From: Dillenia suffruticosa
Taxonomy: Eukaryota > Streptophyta > Magnoliopsida > Dilleniales > Dilleniaceae
NCBI GenBank assembly: GCA_033439265.1
Contig: JAVTVX010000027.1
Span: 2,991,001 to 3,055,000 of the forward strand
Length of the DNA: 64,000 nt
Reading direction: 5' to 3'
The notes under the pieces were generated by a model. It was not told the DNA's origin. It saw only the letters and a program-made list of their open reading frames with translations, and searched no databases. This document shows, piece after piece, positions 24,877-37,955 of the stretch. The position numbers were made by a program, and so were the translations under genes. Each line of letters begins with the position of its first letter. Positions within the stretch are counted from its first letter, which is position 1.

Positions 24877-27426
24877 ATGGGGGCATGTGCAACAAAGCCA
24901 AAAGGGTTGAAAGCAGAGGCCGCCCCTCCGCCGGAGCCGGTGGCGGAAGAGCAGAGCACGGTGGTGACAGAAGTTAAGGAAGCCAAAGACATAGAAGTAA
25001 CAGGTGAAGATGAAGTGAAGAAAGAGAGTAATGAAGTTGATGATCAAGGAAATAAACGTCGATCTCTTAGCCTCTTGTTCCAGCAAGTAAAGGAATTGCT
25101 CAAACCCCATTACATGTTATTAGAAATCTTTAATTTTGACCCCATTTTCTTGCGTTTAATCCACAATATTTTTGTTTGTTGTGAATTTATTTGGTGGGTG
25201 TTGTTTGTTTTGCTTATATTCTGTCAGAAATTCCCGAGTTTTAGTTGATTATGGAAACCCAATCCCAGATTCTGTGTTTGTGTTCTTTCCCTTTCATTGT
25301 CAACTCTAACCTTCGAGATAATTATGTTAATCTGTCCATTATAAACTGAATTTGGTGAGATTGTTTCTTAATCAAAGGAACAACAACTTATTTTCATAAT
25401 TCATTTTCTGGGTCTTGTTTGTATTTATTTATTCTTTTTCCTTTTTATTCAATTTAATCTTTTGGGCTTTACCTAAGAAACTTTGCTAATTCCTTTTCTT
25501 TGTCTATTAGAATCTTCCAATTAATCTTGTTCATCGCTATGGCCTAGGCTAAAAGTTCTGTTTGCGTCTGTATTATTCTTTATAAGATTCTCCAATTTTG
25601 CATCATCTTTTGTTTCTGTTGTTGGGTCATTAGTTAGCGGTATATCTTATACTTGGCATCAATATAGTAGATTCAATTGAATCTGCTAAGGTCATTCAAT
25701 GATGGTTGTAAAACTGTTTGGTGGGGAAGTGAAAGGTTAAAGGTTATAGGACATGGTTAGATTCAAAATTGCATTGCAATTGAGGAACGGTCCAAGGATA
25801 TTCAGCATTTGAGGGGTATCTTCCTTGCATGATGACACATAAACAGGTCTTGTGGGGTCCTTGGCTTGTTTGAATGTCCTCTTTTGGATTTGTCTTTGCT
25901 TTTGTAGCTTTGTGCGTTCACTCTTTCTTGGGGCATTGACCAATGATGGGATAATGCATCTACCCTTTGAAACCACCTTTATCTTGATCCTTGACTCGGT
26001 TCAAGATGGAGGGACAGAGATGTGTAGATCAAATTTCAACAAAAGTGGAAAGATAGGGATGTAACAGAAGGTTTGGTATTAGGGTGGATTCCTTTTGTTG
26101 CAGCGAATCTCTATGAAGGTAAATTGTGTTGGCACTTTGAAAAGGAAGGATATGGATTATTTGGTCATGTCTTTTGTGTTGATGACTGGAATTGTTCTTT
26201 TCTTGCTAGTTGGTCATCTTATCAGGAAAAAAAAAAAAAAAATCAGTTATTTTTATGGGCACTTGATCTACATCTCGTTTTAGAAGAGAAAATCATGGAT
26301 TAGTGATGTGAGAGACATGGAGAGGAGGTATGAGTGGGATTTATTGTTTTTGGGTAGACACAACACAAGCTGACAAGCTTGTTCTTTATCTGACGGCATT
26401 GGTATTAAGATGGAGACAATGTCCTATGTTTGAATGTAATGACAACTGTAGTCACGGGTGCCATACTCACGTATACCAGTTGTCCTGATCCTTGAAGGTA
26501 AAAGGTATTTTCTCCGGGTGATTCTGGAATAATCATACAAGTGTTACCTGGGCACTCTGTAAGCTCTATAAGGTGGTCCAAGTGTTAATTTAAAACTGTG
26601 CACATGTCTGGTTGGTAACCACCATGAGTGCCAAAAATCACACCCGATGGATGGTGCGACTGTGATAAATTTTCTTGAACATCATCCTGCAGCCTCAATT
26701 TTTATCATCTGTACTATTTTCTGGGACATCTAGATGCCAATTCATCTAAGTTCTTTGGCTTTTTGTCTGTCATATCTTAAGATGACTCTCATTATGATTG
26801 TTATAACTTGAATGCATATACTGCTTCTTGGCTAGCGAAGTGAAACATGGTTGATTGTTGGAGGAGAATTTTGGCGAACGCACTTCAGAAATTTACTTGA
26901 CAATCAAATTTAAAGAATTGAATAAAAATTGAGGCTGCAGGATGGAGATGGTTTGGTTCAAGTTTCTTTATGAGCAGTCTAGCTTAGCTTGTTGAAGCTA
27001 GTGGAGCACACTTATTGCAGTTCAAAATGAAATATAAGTGTGAGAACAAAAAATCAGTGCCTTAAAAAATCATTACTCACTGGACAATTTCTCTTGCAGA
27101 ATGAAGAAGAAGCTGAAGAGTCGACAGAAAAACATGACACAAGCAATCCAGAAAATGCCCCCACAGAGCCAACGAAAGAACCACCATCAAAGAGTGAGAC
27201 CATAGTCGAGGAGTCCAAGACTGATGCCCCTGAAGCCGAGAAAACCATTATAGTGGTTGAGGAAACTCCCAAACCAGATGTTGTTGATGCTTCTAAAGAG
27301 AACAAAACTCCTAAAACAGCTGAGACTACACTTTCAACGGAGCTCCAACCTGAGAAATCCGAGGAGAAAAAGGAGACAGCAGAAGAGGAAAAGCAAAAAT
27401 CCGAGGAGGAAAAGCAGATTGCCTAG
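24877..27426 (+). CDS. Small acidic, probably N-myristoylated protein, 178 aa, two exons
   Basis: Exon 1 is 24877-25086 (70 codons, donor GTAAAG) and exon 2 is 27100-27426 (acceptor CTCTTGCAG, ending TAG). Both are phase 0 and give 178 residues. The N-terminus MGACATKPK has Gly2, a Cys4 that could be palmitoylated, and lysines following: a classic signal for N-myristoylation and membrane association. The rest is hydrophilic, rich in E, K, P and T, and probably disordered, apart from a basic KRRSLSLLFQQ at the end of exon 1. Exon 2 ends in lysine/glutamate repeats (SEEKKETAEEEKQKSEEEKQ). I recognise the architecture, not a named family, so no biochemical role is assigned. A TATA box and a GA-rich leader directly precede the ATG. 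Confidence 0.72.
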
Positions 27427-30400
27427 ATTATCTGTGCCAAGGAAGCATTCTAAGATTAATCATGGTAGCGGAAACCACATTTACCTGTTCTACAAAGAAG
27501 ACAATTAGGCGGGTCGAATTAGAAGCCAATTGTGGTGCTGACCCATTATGAAAGTATTTGGTGGTGCAATTTATATTATATTTTTCGATGAAGATTGTTT
27601 CATATTCATTGTTCTTTAATTGTTTGTCATGTGATTCTGCGGACATATGGATTGTAAGCATAAAGTTTGTGACTGCAGAGTGTTTTTTTGGGGTCAATTT
27701 TAGGTGAACCATGTTGTTATCGCTGGACTACAAAGAATCCTTGTGTTCCTTTTTGGCAAATGAATAGAATGGTTGGTTGGAAAATCTGCGGGACCAAACC
27801 GATGTAAAAATTGAGGCACCAAACTCCTATATCCAGAATCACAAAACTACCCAAACAATCTAAAAAGAGGCTCTTCCAGATTAAAAAAAAAATGAACAAT
27901 TAAAACTCCGAAATCCAGTAAGTTGAAACCAAGATACAGCCATTCTCAAAACACAGCAGAGTCAACCTTCCTTTCTTCCAAAACACCCAAATGAAGGTAA
28001 ATTTATTAAACTTCCAAAAATACTCTGCTGTATTAACTATTATCGTGTTTCACATTGCGCACTGATGGTAAAGAATTTATGGGTCATCAATGGAAGTAAA
28101 CAGGAGAGAATTAATTAATGTCTGCCACCAACCATAACATAATCTGTCACTAACAAAGGAATATATACTGAAAATCGTAAAATTTCTCGAAACAAAATTC
28201 ACATCCAATTGAAACAGATGATATAAAATGGGATTTTTAATTGCCAACCATGTTCCATCCACCTCCCCTAGAATTAAAGAGAAACAATTGTGGTTTTGCA
28301 TCAGAAGACATGAATGCCCTTACATCGGGCGGTCCTCTTATGTCGTTTTCACAAGCGCGTTCATGTCCTCTAACAAAAACGACGAGTGTTTGGGTAGTTT
28401 CAGGAAAAGTCTGTTGTTCTGTTTTTCCAATTATTTGTTCTATACTGGTGAATAATAAAGCCAATCCTTTTGTTTTGTTGCACTGATATTTAAATTTGGG
28501 ATCATCGGATTAAGAGAGGTGATTGTGATCACTAGATTGTTCCCTCATACACATAAAGCCAACTTTCACCATTCAGGGAAAATAATGTACTATAACTACT
28601 GAGATTAAATTACAAATGTCATACCGAGCCACATTGATCAATTGAATTTCACACCAAGGCAACTATGGTGTCCACCCTATGTATGAATTTATATTCAATA
28701 TAAGTAGTTTTTTTATTTTTTTATTTATTTATTTTCCGAAACTCATATTCTGATATCTCTCTATTAACTTAATCACCCATTAAACACAATTAAACCTCAC
28801 AACAGTTTCATGGGTGCAAGTTGGTTAAGTTTTCTCTATGGCCCAAAGTCATTCATGCTGATGGTGATAGCCCGATTAATATACGGTGAATACTCATATT
28901 AAAGTCTCAGTAGACCAAGGATTGTATGTAAATGGAAATGGATATGAAATTATTCAGAAAAATGATATTTTATAAAAATACAGAAAATGAAAATTTGGGT
29001 AAACGTGTAAATATAAAAAATATAATAATTTTTATATAAATATTAATTATTTTATGAAAATAATAAAATAGTTATATTTTATAATAAAAATATAAAATTA
29101 TCAAATACGTAGTTATTAATTAATAAACAAATAATATAACAATAAAAATTATAATTAAATAAACAAATAATTCATTAAATATGAAAAATATATAACTATA
29201 AAAAATATAAAATTTTTTGTATAAATATTAATTAATTTAATTTGTAAACTATTGGGATACATATGATCACTCTTGGTAAACCATTCGTTGGTGAACAATG
29301 CATACAAATTATTCCCTGAATATTGTCTTACTTTTTTTTTTTTTTTGGAAAAGAAAATATTCTTAGGGCATCATTGGCTGAAATTCTTGTGATGGCAGAG
29401 TTTGTCCAAGACCTCTGCAACATTTTAACAATCATATTTAGATAATTTTTTGATCGAAAGCAATTCGACTTTGTTAAGTATAAGCAAGTTGGCAGATGAA
29501 TTATTAAATTATAATAAATATAAATATTTATTATCAAAATATTTTACTAACAGTTGATTTCAAAAATATTACCATTAAAATATTATACGATAAAAATAAA
29601 GAAAAGATAATAGAAATTTAAAATTTGAAATGAAATCTACATAACACATATTTCCAGCATTAAAACAGAATGCAAGAAACACGTACGAATATTAATTTGA
29701 AATTACGCCAAAAATAAAGAAAACAACTACAAAATTGTCAAATTATGTATGTGTGTGACTATATATACAATTGTATAAAATTTTATTATATAGATTTTTT
29801 CTTTTTTGTTTCATTAAAAGTGAACTAATTATATCCCTAAAAAGATAGATCGGTGATTACAATTTTTCTCCCCAATTTTAAGATTTAGGGTTCAAAACTT
29901 TGTATAACAAAAAAAACAAAAAAAGTGAACTAATTATGATCAACTTGGTCCCTAACCCTGGGAGCTTGACAATACAAAAGAATTGGCGGGGTGGGTCAGG
30001 CCGAGATCATGTCACGGCTGGACCAGTTTCAATTTAAAAAAATTTTGGTAGGATTTGCAAGTTAATAAAAGTACTGAATTTATATTATTTAAATGATGCC
30101 CGTGAAATCCCTGATTTTTTTTTTCTTTTTTAAATCGATTTTCCTTCCTCTTTTAATAACAACGTTACAATAATGACAAGCCAACAACAACGAAAATCAA
30201 ATTTTTATTTCATTAATTGGGATCGACTATATATATCTTTCTATATCATTATATTTTATTTTATATAATATTTTTATTTATATTTAAATAATTCATATCA
30301 TATTTTATTATTATTATTTAAATTTTCTTAAATCTCTCTCTTGTTCGGTTAATATGAGTACTTATTATATTTTCGCACAGCCTAACTAGAGCATTTATTG

Positions 30401-32320
30401 ATTATTTACGTATACGTTCATATCATCTTATTCATATTTCTCTCAAATTTTTCTCGATAGGTGTAAACTCAATATCAAAATTTCCTCTTTTAATAACATA
30501 GAATTAAGAATTCCTTAGCAAAAAAGGAAAGAGAAACAAAAATTTTGTATTTTAGGGTGACAAGTAGTTCTCATTAAATTAACGAAATTGACTAATTGAT
30601 CATGTTGTTTATCATGCAAGGTGTGCTAGCTTGGACTTAATGGTTGTAGTGATGGCTCGGTGCATAAGAGTTAATAGGACCAGTATACTTTTGGGTAAGG
30701 CGAAGTATAATACAGGATATATAATTTAAATAATTCAAATTTATTTAATCTTTTCAATTGGAAAATTTGTAATCGTAAATTACAAAATAAAAAAAAGAAA
30801 AAAGAAAAAAAGAAAAGACGATTAAAATTAAAAAAAGTATAAAGTAAAATTGTGACGACACTTTAGACCCTTTAAAAAGGAAATATGAGAAAAATTGTCG
30901 AAATATAAGCTCACTAAAATTTGCCAATTTGGGTTTTTTTTTTAATGAAAATATTTTATATTTTTTGGTGTTTGGTTGCAACGTTGTCTATAAAATCATA
31001 ATCAAAAGTTAAAAGCTTCAAAATTATTATATGAGTATGTTTTGGATACTAGGTTAAAATTAATATATTTAGTGTTTTATGAGAAATGTTTTTATTCTAT
31101 TCCGTATAAATAACAAGTATTGCTGGAGTTCAAGTCATTTTTTAAGCTATGCAAATCCGTATTATTATTATTATTATTATTATTTATATATAAAAAAATT
31201 CAAATTCAAGATATTTATAAGAAGAAAAAAAATTATATAAGTTGAATTATAATTCATTCACGTGCGATTATAATCTCTAACAAAATGGTGATAAGATGCC
31301 ACCACTTGATTGAAAGTGAAATGGATTGATTGTTTTATATGATTTCTTACGCTGAATGCTTTGAAAAGTTTTCAATTCCTACGTGAAGGTCTTACCCCCC
31401 CACTTGATTTGGCACCAATACTCTTAAAATCTAAGGGGCACTGTTTAAGCATTTATTCACCAGAAAAAAGAAACATAGCTTATGCCTCCTTGTTCCTCCT
31501 TTTGTCGGACACTTTGAGCGGTCCAAGTTCCATTTTTAGCTTTGGTGATCAATTCAAACTTATGCAACCTGATTATCATTGGGTAAATGAAAAAAACAGA
31601 AGTGATTATTTTATAAAATATTTAATATTTATATAAAAATTTTTATATTTTTATATCGACATGTTTTTTATATTTTTATCATTATTTTTCTTTATCGTTT
31701 CGTATCTATTTTTATTTTGTCATTTTCATAAAAAAGACGTGAAGAAAAATAGAAGAAATTTCATCGTCTCAAATTATGTTTACCATAAGTACCGTGGAAA
31801 GTTGCCGTTGACATGTTTTTCTCATAGGGGATATCGTAGATAATTTTTTTTTTCTTTTTAAATAAAACATCAAAGTTCACAAAAGCATTTGGAAAGAAAC
31901 AAATGTCACTCAAGAGTGTTTTTTTTTTGTTACATAAGAATTCAAATTCTGGATTTCAGAATAGAAAAAAATGAATTATGATCACTAAACTATCTATTTG
32001 GGGACGTCACTCAAGAGTGTTTGACCTTGAGAGACGATGACGACGATAATAAATCAAGAAAAAAAAAGATATATACTATTATTATATCAATTATTTTTGG
32101 TAATAATTGTTTCCCAAATATTGAAAAGTGATAATCCAATTAATCCATTAGCCCAATATTCTTCTTAAAGTAGAAGAATCAAATTAAAATTATTCAAATA
32201 CTTTAGTGGTGCCATATATTCCTACAAAAGCAAGGGCATATACAAAATAAAGCACATGCCCAAATTTAATTGGCTTTAAGTGCTGTGGGACTGGTTAATT
32301 GCTTGATCCTTGCCCTATGC
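27427..32320. other. Intergenic region before the first WAT1-related gene
   Basis: The 3' flank of the acidic-protein gene is followed by AT-rich DNA with no supported gene. Members of the second dispersed repeat family (R2) lie at about 29880-29925 (inverted) and 31918-31990. Short frames at 28228-28486 and 31361-31636 resemble nothing I know. Confidence 0.55.
31918..31990 (+). repeat. Dispersed repeat family R2 copy
   Basis: TTTTTTTTGTTACATAAGAA, then TTCAAATTCTGGATTTCAGA and ATGATCACTAAACTAT. The same order recurs at about 43960-44035 and, inverted, at 29880-29925. Confidence 0.45.
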
Positions 32321-32329
32321 CTATATATA
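32321..32329 (+). promoter_or_regulatory. TATA box of the first WAT1-related gene
   Basis: CTATATATACC lies about 50 bases before the start codon at 32376, a suitable core-promoter distance for a short leader. Confidence 0.6.
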
Positions 32330-32375
32330 CCAATGCTCAAAATTCAAATATGTGTGTGGAATCAGAAGATCAAAT

Positions 32376-32660
32376 ATGAGATTTTTTGAAGGACTAAAGC
32401 CTGTGCTAGCAATGGTTCTAGCTCAAGCAATGCTTGGAGGAGTGCATATATTCTTCAAGTTGGCCAAGCTTGATGGTATGAGCATGCCCATTCTCGTCGC
32501 TTATCGATACATGTTTAGCACAGCATTTGTTACTCCTTTTGCTCTGATTTTGGAAAGGTAAGTATTTCATTTATACACCCTTTTTTTTTCTTTGCTTCAT
32601 GTTTGATTCTGTTTAATCTGAATTTGTTTGGCTACTTCCCATAAAACGGCTTTCTTTTTG

Positions 32661-32691
<31 letters not shown>

Positions 32692-34157
32692 GTTTTAGTT
32701 TATGTTCTATTCATTTTAAACGTCGAAAGGAGTTTTTCATTGTTTGCAGGAAGACAAGACCAAAATTGACAGGAATAGTGGTATTGGAAGGGTTTATCTG
32801 TGGATTGATAGGGTAAGTAACATATTCAAAGCCTGTTTATTTAGTTTTGTTTGTCCAAAAATAAAAATATTGAATTTTCTTAATTAATTTCTCAAATTCG
32901 ATTCTCACTATAAAATATAATCATTAGAAAAGTTTGTTTCTTAATAAATTCAACAATTAAATTAGAATACATAAATTAAAATCAATAAATTAATTACCCT
33001 AATTTGTTTACGTAACATGAGCTTCATCCCTTGGATTACTCATCTCTCTTCTCTCCTAACAAGATGTGTATTTCATGGAAATGTGAGACAGAGGTACACT
33101 AGCTCAAAATCTAATTATGGAGAGCTTAGTCCTAACATCGGCAACTTTTGCTTCCGCCATGCTCAACCTTACTCCGTGCTTTACCTTTATCCTGGCGGTC
33201 ACTTTTAGGTAATGATTCATTATTTCTTCGTAGATCATACAATTTTTTTTCATGAATAATCATAGGACCAAATGTATTATTTCCTCTTTTCTTGTGTAGG
33301 GTAGAAAAAATGGGAATGGGGACATGGGCAGGAAAAGCTAAGGTGTTGGGTACCCTGGTGAGCCTCGGAGGTGCCATGCTTTTAAGCTTCTATAAAGGGC
33401 TCAAAATTGATTTTTGGTCAGAAAATGTCCACATCCTAAGACTCCATGACGTGGCAAAATCACAGTGTATGCCTCGTAATCAACCGTTGGGCCTGCTTTT
33501 GGGTATCATCAGCTGCCTATTATATGCCACCTGGTTTCTGTTGCAGGTGATTCCAACCCCCTCATTCCTGACAAAAGGAGGGAAAAAAAAAAAAAAAATT
33601 GAGACTCATATTTAATTCCTATAGAGATTTAAGTAGATGGTCCTAAAGTGCCCAAGCCTTATTCAAGACTTTAGGGACCCAAAAATACGACCACCAAGAC
33701 CAACACGAGTATTGGTCGCAAATCCACAAATAACATTTGGCCTATTTTAAAATTAGTATGAATAAAATTTTAAACTTCAATTATCATGAAATTCTAATTT
33801 TTAGGATTAAAATTTAATTAATTCCTGGTTTTGAAATAAATTCTAATTTATTTTTAATCAAGATGATTTAATTGATTATATCAACATTGCATCAAACTAT
33901 ATACAAGTACCATTCTCAAATTATTTTTGGTCAATAGTTTTGATCATCTTATGTGATACTTAAATACTCTATCAAACATTTTTAATTATAAATAGTTTGA
34001 AAATGATTTCAAAAATTCAAATTACTTATATTTTAACTTCATAAATAAGAATTTATTTTAAATTTCATCTTTAGAATATAATACGTAATCTACTACTATA
34101 CAATCCGGCAAATTACGAGTCAATATGGGGGTTTAAAATTTTCTTTTCTCCCCTTAT

Positions 34158-34198
<41 letters not shown>

Positions 34199-35442
34199 CT
34201 TTTCGTAAAATTTAAAAAGATTTTTAAATTACTTAAGTTGATATCAAATTAAATTCTTGCCTTCCATTTGTCTCCAATATTACCATAAATATTTATTGAA
34301 GAAAACTGCCAAAAGAACTTTCTTTTGTGACATGGACAGGCCAAGATGATTAAGTTATACCCAGTCTACTCTTCAACGGCTCTTATGTGTGCCTTTGCTA
34401 GTGTCCAAGCGACTTTATATGCCTTGCTTATACAGAAGGATCAATGGTCTTCATGGAAGCTTAGTTGCAATATCAGACTTTTTGCATCAGTTTATTCGGT
34501 AGACCCTTCACTTATTCACTAAAATTTATTTGTACACCTACAAATTAGACATGGGAAGAAAATAATATGTATAATTTTAATAGTTTTTCAGTAAATATCA
34601 TTAAAAAACTTTGAAATACCGTCTAAATTCTTTTTGAATATTGTTTATTTTCTAAAAATGATAACCTGTCTCATTTCTACTCTATATATTGTACTTGGTA
34701 TCAAGTATATAAATTTGATGGATATACCAATAAAGCTATATAACATTTTTTGTGATATATGTTGGGGAGACTCGAACCGGAGATCTCAAGGAAGGGGGAG
34801 GGGGAAGGAATGATAATACTTGAACTATAATTCGTTGATGTAAATCTATGTAATATTTTAGAACTACTATATGCATTTTCCTATACTAAATCATAAATCT
34901 AGGGATAAACAATGCTAGGATACAAAATGATATTGTAATGATAAATTCGATGATTGAATTATAATTTGATGTTTCAGGGAATTGTGGGTACAGGGTTGGG
35001 AGTTGCTCTCATGGGTTGGTGCACAAAGATTAAGGGACCCCTGTATGTCTCTTCCTTCTATCCGGTGTCTCTCGTATTTGTGGCACTAGTCGGGTCCTTA
35101 ATTCTTGATGAGAAGCTCCATTTGGGAAGGTTTGCTTCAATATTTTTTCCCATTTTCCTTTCATTTAATTTTATGAACCGAAAACTTTTTGTAACTTCGT
35201 TCAAGAAAATTTGCAATTTGATCCAAAAAAAAAAAAAGAAAAGAAAATTTGCAATTTCATGAGCATTTCTTTTTATGATTAATAGGATTTTTCTTATTAT
35301 AATATCCCTTCTTTTCTTTTTCATGTGTAATAGTATTTTAGGAGGTTTCTTGATCGTGATTGGACTATATGGATTCCTATGGGGTAAGGCTCATGAAAAG
35401 AAGTGTGCAGATCAAGAAGGATCATTTTCTTCTAAATGTTAA
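32376..35442 (+). CDS. WAT1-related (UMAMIT, nodulin MtN21/EamA) transporter, 342 aa, seven exons
   Basis: Exons are 32376-32557, 32750-32812, 33092-33208, 33300-33546, 34340-34498, 34978-35129 and 35334-35442. All introns are GT-AG, phases agree, and the total is 343 codons. The protein has the plant drug/metabolite-transporter fold: about ten hydrophobic segments in two EamA halves, with family motifs such as LVAYRYMFSTAF in span 2, LVLTSATFASAMLNL in span 4, LGGAMLLSFYKG at the end of the first half, and GSLILDEKLHLG followed by ILGGFLIVIGLYGFLWGK at the end. UMAMITs export amino acids, and WAT1 itself moves auxin out of the vacuole; the substrate here is unknown. The start was chosen as the in-frame ATG giving MRFFEGLKPVLAMV, in line with relatives. 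Its internal exon sizes match those of the second WAT1-related gene. Confidence 0.91.
32660..32692. repeat. (GA)n in intron 1 of the first WAT1-related gene
   Basis: GA run with one interruption inside the first intron. Confidence 0.8.
34162..34195. repeat. (TC)17 in intron 4 of the first WAT1-related gene
   Basis: Pure TC dinucleotides within the 793-bp intron between exons 4 and 5. Confidence 0.9.
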
Positions 35443-35816
35443 GAGAAGAAAAGGAACAAAAAAAAAAAAAAAAAAAGAAACAAAGAAAAACTTTGGTCGA
35501 ATTTATTTGCCGATTTGTAATCATCACCATTTGCGAAATGTGAGAGAAAAAAAAAATGAAATTTATATTAATTTTTGTGCGAGCCACCGATAATAATTTA
35601 TGTCAATTGCCACAGGCAGAGTTTGCATATAACTGGTCTCAAATTACAATTATGAGTAAGAGTATATTAAAAGTTATTTTCAGAGTAAATCAAATATCAC
35701 TCGGTTGCAAATCAGAATTGAGGTTATTTATTTATTTTTATTTTAACTTCATGTAACTTGGGTAGATTTGTTTCATAGACATGGTCATGGTACTAATTTT
35801 TTTTTTTGTTTTTACT

Positions 35817-35900
35817 GCTGATATTCAGGGTTTACTTGATTAATTCGATTCAAGTACTGTGAGGCTTATTTTTAAGAATTAACTCTCTTAAATTCTTTTT
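35817..35900 (+). repeat. Dispersed repeat family R1, copy D
   Basis: GATTAATTCGATTCAAGTAC, then TTTTTAAGAATTAACTCTCT, in R1 order. Confidence 0.5.
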
Positions 35901-36634
35901 TATCATTCTCAAGATTCAAAATCAAGATTTCTGATTAAAGGGATAAAGTGACCGATCACTTAATTTAAAAGAGATTGGTGTCATGGTACTACTCGCTTTG
36001 GATTTGGGTTCACATTTCTATATTTAAAGGAGCCGAAATCGCTTCTTATAAGGAGAGTAATAATTTTATGTTCCGTTCTGATTTTGATTCGTTCTAGAAT
36101 CCTAATTAAAAAAATAATAAAAATAAAATTTTTAAAAGGGATGAAGAGTTTAAACTCAATTTTTATTTTCTAAAATTGAGTTGCCACCTCATCAATATTC
36201 AATATTAAAAAAAAAAAAACTATCGATTTGAACTGATAATATGGGATTGGGAACCTGTTCTTTGAGGGAAGATGATAGAAATCAACATGGCAATCCATGA
36301 AGTAGAGACGACTGCCAATGCACCTTCTCAAATAGTTGTCAACATGTGATTGGTAACATATTCTTCGACAGAAGATGATGGAAATCGCATCGTATTTAGA
36401 ATGCAACTATATTTTGAACGAACCGAGGAAAATGTAATATTTTGTTATTTGATACAAGAAAAACTAATACTATGATATATTTTATTTGTATTTTTTAAAA
36501 TAATTTTCAAAATTCAGAGTGTTTAGTTATAATTCAGAGAAATTCACAACATATTGTGATTTGTCCTTCTTTCCCTTCTTAGACCTAGAGTTTGGAAGGA
36601 GGTAAAGGTTTGGATTTGGCTTTTGAATTTTTTT

Positions 36635-36735
36635 AATATATTATTAATTATTATCGGGAATCATATTTTGATTGATTCGTTTCGAATATTATTTGACCCA
36701 TTATAAATGATATCTCTTCTAACGTAATCTTTTTT
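36635..36735 (+). repeat. Dispersed repeat family R1, copy E
   Basis: TTATCGGGAATCATATTTTG, GATTGATTCGTTTCGAATAT and a degraded end (GATATCTCTTCTAACGTAAT) follow the R1 order. Confidence 0.5.
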
Positions 36736-36815
36736 ATTATTTATTTTTGAATTCAAGATTTTATTAAAATATTTAATATTTTATTCATTAAACCAATTGA
36801 AATAAGAGGAATACC

Positions 36816-37002
36816 ACCGACGTCTGATGGTTTAGGAACTGACGCCCCTTACCATGGTCAGGATTTCGATCCCCGCGTTAGGAGACCTGCCCCTAAAGTG
36901 GGTCCTGCAAACGATCGATCCATATAAATTTGAATAAAACTCTATATACCAGGTTGGTGGCTAACTATGATAAAAAAAAAATAATAATAATAATAATGAA
37001 AC
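36816..37002 (+). mobile_element. tRNA-derived SINE, copy 1
   Basis: Flanked by a 10-bp target-site duplication GAGGAATACC at 36806-36815 and 37003-37012. The 5' part has an A-box-like TGATGGTTTAGG and a B-box-like ATTTCGATCCC with tRNA-like spacing, an internal RNA polymerase III promoter. The 3' body (AGGAGACCTGCCCCTAAAGT, GGTGGCTAACTATG) is shared with copy 2. The tail is an A run passing into TAA repeats. It encodes no protein and would depend on a LINE for movement. Confidence 0.85.
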
Positions 37003-37756
37003 GAGGAATACCCTCCTGATCGGAGGCCTCAGGTGGAGCATATGGGCTATCCTACTTTAAGCATGCAGACCCAAAATTTGATCTTCCTTGTTGACATGGA
37101 CTTGTGAAGGTCCATCTTCCTCAAATAAATCTAGAACCAGAACTCAGACTTCCTTGTCGAGATGGGCTTACGAATGGATCGGTTGTACAAGCGGGCCATT
37201 AATAGGGTTTAGACTTTCTAGCTAAATAGGGTTTAGACTTCTAGCACTCTAGCACGGTTCCTTTTTTTTTTTTTTTTTGGGTGTCATCAATTGGGTATCT
37301 TGCTAGCACTCTCGTTGCATGGATCCTCTACTAAAATGGTTTAGACTTTCTCCTTGATTCAAGTGAGTTCAACTTGTACTCTTGTCAACCACTTTTGATT
37401 GATCAATATTACATTCTTTTTTCTTTTGTGCCTTTTAGAATTGGTCCACCGCTCGATATCTATAATTTCATTTCGATTAATTCAAATCAATCCGACTGAT
37501 TAATAAGATTACATTCTTCTCAAACAAGATTGTATTCTTATTGGTTTCAAGTTTACATGCGCAAGATTGATATAAGAAAAGCCTCTTCTCTAGCGGTAAC
37601 TCTCAATTTGAGACATCCAAAGATAAAAATAAAAGAAACTTTTTCTGTTTTTTTTTTTTAATTTTTTTATGCATATTAGGGATCAAATTCGAGTTTATTA
37701 CAGGGAAGAGGGGGAAGGTGCCATTTGAACCAAATCTCATTGGTAAAAGAAACTGT

Positions 37757-37955
37757 GTTGGCGTAAAGGAGATTGACATTTTCATTCCTTAATCACGTCA
37801 GCAGTTCAACTCCTCCTAAACACAGAAAAAATAATGTTGAGAGACCCGCCCTATAAAATGGGTTCTACAGCGGTCGATCCAGATTAGTAGAGACGAAAGC
37901 TCTCAATAATGGGTGGTGGTCAAGTCATTGTAAAAAAAAAAAAAAGAAAAAAAGA
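37757..37955 (+). mobile_element. tRNA-derived SINE, copy 2
   Basis: Flanked by a 12-bp target-site duplication AAAAGAAACTGT at 37745-37756 and 37956-37967. It has A box TGGCGTAAAGG and B box AGTTCAACTCC. Its 3' body (GAGAGACCCGCCCTATAAAA, CGGTCGATCCA, GGTGGTGGTCAAGTCATTG) aligns with copy 1, and it ends in an A-rich tail. The two elements share orientation and lie about 750 bp apart. Confidence 0.85.

Larger units (their letters stand above)
35443..36800. other. Intergenic region with R1 repeat copies
   Basis: Contains poly(A)-rich sequence after the WAT1-related stop and R1 copies at about 35817-35900 and 36635-36735. No gene supported. Confidence 0.55.

Noticed and set aside
36816-36880. 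Functional tRNA gene
   Set aside because: A- and B-box-like words are present, but no cloverleaf can be formed, and target-site duplications with an A-rich tail show a SINE.
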